A stretch of DNA of 8,932 nt from Candidatus Korarchaeum sp. (GTDB lineage: Archaea; Korarchaeota; Korarchaeia; Korarchaeales; Korarchaeaceae): NCBI GenBank assembly GCA_020833055.1, contig JAJHQZ010000021.1, positions 1 through 8,932 of the forward strand, written 5' to 3'. Below, piece after piece: positions 6,910 through 8,932 of this stretch (its first letter is position 1; each line of letters opens with the position of its first letter). A program made the translations under genes and the position numbers. A model generated the notes under the pieces. It saw nothing but the letters and a program-made list of their open reading frames with translations. It searched no databases and was not told where the DNA came from.

Positions 6910-8111
6910 GCTATCGACCTCAGTAATGATAGGAGGAATGTGAGCACCAAGCTCATGGCCACTGCCGGCACTAAGTACTTGTAAACTCCAGAGTACCTCG
7001 CTTTATAATACTCCAGGGTCAGGACGAGGCACAAGTGGACTGGCGATAGCATTACTCCAAGGTAACCGCCAGCGTAACTCATCAGAAGGAAGGTATCCCT
7101 TATGTTCGAGGAAGTCCCTATTATCTCGCTTAGCAATGGGAAAGCCGTCCCCGTGTAAACGTACTCCCCTGCTGTAGTCACCCCTATTACGAAAGTTATG
7201 AGGAAGCAGAGGGGGAGGGCCGGTATGTTCCTAGCTAGCATGAAGTTGTAGAGGGCTAGGGCAGCTTTACTATCGTAGACGTACTGAGTGAACACAGTGA
7301 CCGCTATGACTACTGCAAGTATCTTGAATGAGAGGGCGAACTTCAGCCCCTCCCTCACATCCTTCCTCGAGGGCCTAGTGTAAATAGTCACTAATATCGC
7401 TGAGATCAGGAGGGAGATGTCCACTGGGAGCTTGATCAAGAATATGAGTACTATTATGAGTAAGAAGGGCCAAAGATTGACTAAAGCCCTGTAACTCACA
7501 TTGCCTCTCTCGAACGAGTTCTCATATTTCCTGATGCCAAGGGCGAATATGAGGAAGCCAGCGACGTAAGAAGCTATTGCAGCTGGATATGTGGCCTCTA
7601 TTATCCTGACAACAGATGTCTTGAGTATGACGGACGCTATTATTATCGATTGGAAGATGGGCCACACTGGAATTGTAACGTGCCTGAACCAGTAATTTAT
7701 GAAAGTAGCGAAGTCGCTATCCAGCTTCTGCCTCTCCATGTAATGCTCCTTCATCATCATAGCTGAGACAAGAGCCCCTCCGGGCATTGGTATCAAGCCT
7801 ATTAGAATGGGGATGAATATAGATGCGAATCTGGGGCCCAGGCTGACAGCAAAGTCAGTGATCCTATCCAGGATCCCGCTGACTTTCATTATATAGGAGA
7901 GGAAGAGGGCGGATGAGAAAGCTGTTATTAAGGAGAGAGTGCTCCTCGAGAATATCCCCTTGAAAGTCGATTCTAGGAAGGATATTCCTAGTGTGAGGAT
8001 CCCAAAAGATATTGTTGATGCTAAAACAGCTATATGAACCTCTTGCTTCATGAAGAGGAGCCCTACGAGCAGAGCTATTGATATAGCGAAGCTTAGGACT
8101 GGATCTACCAT
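6906..8111 (-). CDS. DUF401 family integral membrane protein (anion-transporter-like)
   Basis: This 401-residue archaeal membrane protein has about 10-11 hydrophobic segments. DUF401 members resemble ion-transporter-superfamily anion carriers such as gluconate and dicarboxylate permeases, but no substrate is established. Family features include GLIPMPGGALVSAMMM (about 105-120), a re-entrant-loop-like motif, then INYWFRHVTIPVWP (about 138-151), GVTTAGEYVYTGTAFPLL (about 310-327) and LSPVHLCLVL (about 355-364). I place the start at ATG 8111. A TATA-like TAAAATATTTTA is centred about 29 bases upstream, and the first hydrophobic segment begins immediately after. ATG 8129 (407 residues) is possible but would lie only 11 bases from that box. 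It is the first gene of a unit with the DUF354 protein, with which it shares a TTGA stop/start. The pairing hints at export or uptake of a sugar acid or lipid-linked sugar, which is inference. Confidence 0.85.
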   Translation of the reverse strand: MVDPVLSFAISIALLVGLLFMKQEVHIAVLASTISFGILTLGISFLESTFKGIFSRSTLSLITAFSSALFLSYIMKVSGILDRITDFAVSLGPRFASIFIPILIGLIPMPGGALVSAMMMKEHYMERQKLDSDFATFINYWFRHVTIPVWPIFQSIIIASVILKTSVVRIIEATYPAAIASYVAGFLIFALGIRKYENSFERGNVSYRALVNLWPFLLIIVLIFLIKLPVDISLLISAILVTIYTRPSRKDVREGLKFALSFKILAVVIAVTVFTQYVYDSKAALALYNFMLARNIPALPLCFLITFVIGVTTAGEYVYTGTAFPLLSEIIGTSSNIRDTFLLMSYAGGYLGVMLSPVHLCLVLTLEYYKARYSGVYKYLVPAVAMSLVLTFLLSLLRSIA

Positions 8112-8134
8112 CGGGGTGAGCTCCCCCATTTCCT

Positions 8135-8146
8135 TAAAATATTTTA
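8135..8146 (-). promoter_or_regulatory. Palindromic TATA-like box upstream of DUF401 gene
   Basis: TAAAATATTTTA is a perfect 12-base palindrome in a locally GC-rich flank. Read on minus, its centre lies about 29 bases before the ATG at 8111, suitable for a TATA box with a very short leader. Because it is symmetric it could also seed transcription on plus, but no gene is seen there. Confidence 0.5.
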
Positions 8147-8235
8147 CATGAAGGGCGCGGGAAAATTCAGCAGTATTGAGAAAATTATTTTTTCTATTTC
8201 CAAGTATTTATTAATATTTTTGTGTTTATGAAGTA
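8147..8235. other. AT-rich intergenic spacer
   Basis: This gap between the YkgJ-like and DUF401 genes is much more AT-rich than the rest of the window, especially 8180-8235. It contains GAAAATT twice (8161 and 8180), AAGTATT twice (8202 and 8231) and runs such as ATTTTTT. On the minus strand, the direction of both flanking genes, it holds A runs rather than long T runs, so a classic poly-T terminator for the YkgJ-like gene is not evident. I see no RNA gene or open frame in it. Confidence 0.5.
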
Positions 8236-8661
8236 TTAGATCTTTATTATTCTCCTCAGTGCTCTGGATATCTCCTCGGATGGCCCCCTGAAGGGCTCCG
8301 CGTCCCCTTCCTCATCCCACTTTATACCGGGGCATGAGATGGATGCTAGTATGAAATCCTCCCCAACTATGAAGGGATACCTCCTGCAAGTATCAGGCCT
8401 GTATTCGTATGCTATGCACCTATCATCCTTGAGGAAAATGCATTCACCGTTCTCCTTCAGCTTCATCCTGTACTTAGCTCCAGTCAAGTATAGCTCGAGC
8501 TCACTGGCTTCCTCATAGAAATCGGAGAATCCCGCTTCTGATAATCTTTCAATATCCCTATCGTAGAGTACCACTATCCTATCCTTGCAGCACTGAGCGC
8601 AGAGCTTACATGAGAAGCCAGGCATCCTCTCCACTCTTATGAAGTCGGATATCACGAACAT
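8236..8661 (-). CDS. YkgJ-type CxxCxxCC cysteine-cluster protein
   Basis: This 141-residue soluble protein belongs to the YkgJ/Fe-S or zinc cluster family (the CxxCxxCC domain). The N-terminal cluster FSCKLCAQCC places cysteines at 18, 21, 24 and 25. The later conserved cysteines are present at 74 (GECIFL), 82 (RCIAY), 92 (RPDTCRRYPF) and 110 (SISCPGI), giving the full eight-cysteine pattern. The family is thought to bind zinc or an iron-sulfur cluster; no enzymatic role is established, and links to protein or flagellin-lysine modification apply only to some relatives. The ATG at 8661 has no Shine-Dalgarno, but a TATA-like ATGTAATAA lies about 27 bases upstream, indicating a leaderless message. 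M13 (8625) is an alternative start that still keeps all cysteines. It is transcribed alone, divergent from the gene at 8735. Confidence 0.88.
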   Translation of the reverse strand: MFVISDFIRVERMPGFSCKLCAQCCKDRIVVLYDRDIERLSEAGFSDFYEEASELELYLTGAKYRMKLKENGECIFLKDDRCIAYEYRPDTCRRYPFIVGEDFILASISCPGIKWDEEGDAEPFRGPSEEISRALRRIIKI

Positions 8662-8683
8662 CTAATAACTGGAGATTACTGCC

Positions 8684-8694
8684 TTATTACATAT
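8684..8694 (-). promoter_or_regulatory. TATA-like box of the YkgJ-type gene
   Basis: The minus strand reads ATATGTAATAA, centred about 27 bases upstream of the ATG at 8661, with no Shine-Dalgarno in between. This is the arrangement of a leaderless archaeal promoter. It lies in the 73-base divergent region shared with the plus-strand gene at 8735, whose own candidate box, TCATTAAC (8708-8715), is weaker. Confidence 0.45.
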
Positions 8695-8734
8695 GATGCG
8701 AAGGGGTCATTAACACCTCCGTCCTTATGTCGCG

Positions 8735-8932
8735 ATGAGACGCTCACTACTGCTGATACTGCTCCTCCCCCTCCTGCTCGCTAGTTGCTATCAGGACTCA
8801 TACTATCAGGGACTTGGGGGAATGAGGGGAGGGGCTAGAGTGCTGCTGTTCAAGCAGGGGCTTCCCGGGGACCCAGTAGCTATAGTGCCCGTGGGGGGCC
8901 TCATAGCCGTAGCGTCATCTGACGGGACCATC
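8735..8932 (+). CDS. Secreted or lipid-anchored protein, N-terminal part (3' end outside window)
   Basis: Sixty-six codons are visible from ATG to the window edge without a stop. The N-terminus is a textbook export signal: MRRS, a Leu/Ile run (residues 5-15), then LLAS-C with cysteine at 18, a lipobox-like cleavage and lipidation site. A Tyr/Gly-rich linker follows, then a beta segment (VLLFKQG, VAIVPVGG, LIAVASSDGTI). The last stretch, 'LIAVASSDGTI', looks like one blade strand of a beta-propeller (PQQ or WD-like), but a single unit is not enough to be sure. It may be an exported sensor, binding protein or dehydrogenase-like propeller on the cell surface. An ATG at 8727 is out of frame and hits a stop after two codons. 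The start has no Shine-Dalgarno and only a weak TATA-like sequence about 24 bases upstream. Confidence 0.7.
   Translation, partial: MRRSLLLILLLPLLLASCYQDSYYQGLGGMRGGARVLLFKQGLPGDPVAIVPVGGLIAVASSDGTI

Noticed and set aside
8180-8194. Hairpin terminator GAAAATTATTTTTTC
   Set aside because: The imperfect A/T-only stem would be unstable at high temperature, and the T run is on the strand opposite to the flanking genes.
8147-8235. CRISPR leader or array, or insertion-sequence remnant in the AT-rich spacer
   Set aside because: The repeated words are only 7 bases long, there are no regular spacers, terminal inverted repeats or transposase fragments.
8690-8740. C/D-box guide RNA suggested by ATGATG and GATGAGA in the divergent region
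   Set aside because: No CTGA box D or D' lies at suitable spacing, and the elements overlap the promoter and start codon.

Overview
This window looks like chromosomal DNA from a hyperthermophilic archaeon, most likely of the TACK group (Thermoproteota/Korarchaeota-like). The grounds are very heavy use of AGG/AGA arginine and ATA isoleucine codons, tight packing with 4-16 bp gene overlaps, AT-rich TATA-like boxes about 24-29 bases upstream of several start codons (leaderless style), and archaeal families such as DUF401 and DUF354. No species can be named from the sequence alone.

Layout. (1) Bases 3-2667, plus strand: the 3' end of a gene that may encode a restriction-endonuclease-like fold, joined by an ATGA overlap to a membrane-bound processive family 2 glycosyltransferase. 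These are followed by a metallo-beta-lactamase-fold hydrolase with a probable promoter of its own. (2) Bases 2657-5838, minus strand: a two-gene unit made of a BrxL-type AAA+ ATPase and a 579-residue protein of no recognised family. The two overlap by 16 bp, and the second start has a good Shine-Dalgarno sequence. (3) Bases 5905-8129, minus strand: a second two-gene unit, a DUF401 membrane transporter-like protein and a DUF354 GT-B-fold protein that starts at TTG inside the TTGA overlap. (4) An AT-rich spacer of about 100 bp, a YkgJ-type cysteine-cluster protein on minus, and, divergent from it, the start of a secreted or lipoprotein-like gene cut by the window end.

The most interesting part is the BrxL unit. 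BrxL is normally the Lon-like component of BREX anti-phage islands, but no other BREX gene (methylase PglX, phosphatase PglZ, BrxA/B/C) is visible here. The ATPase also ends where the C-terminal Lon-like domain would begin in the long bacterial form. The place of that domain is taken by a separate, translationally linked, beta-rich protein that appears to contain about six repeats of a beta-hairpin plus helix unit. I propose this pair as a minimal, undescribed BrxL-plus-partner system. Its function (defence, DNA processing or other) is inference.

The rest is accessory or housekeeping: surface polysaccharide synthesis (GT2, possibly DUF354/DUF401), a thiol/ester hydrolase-like enzyme and a metal-cluster protein. 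I see no tRNA, rRNA, CRISPR array or insertion sequence.
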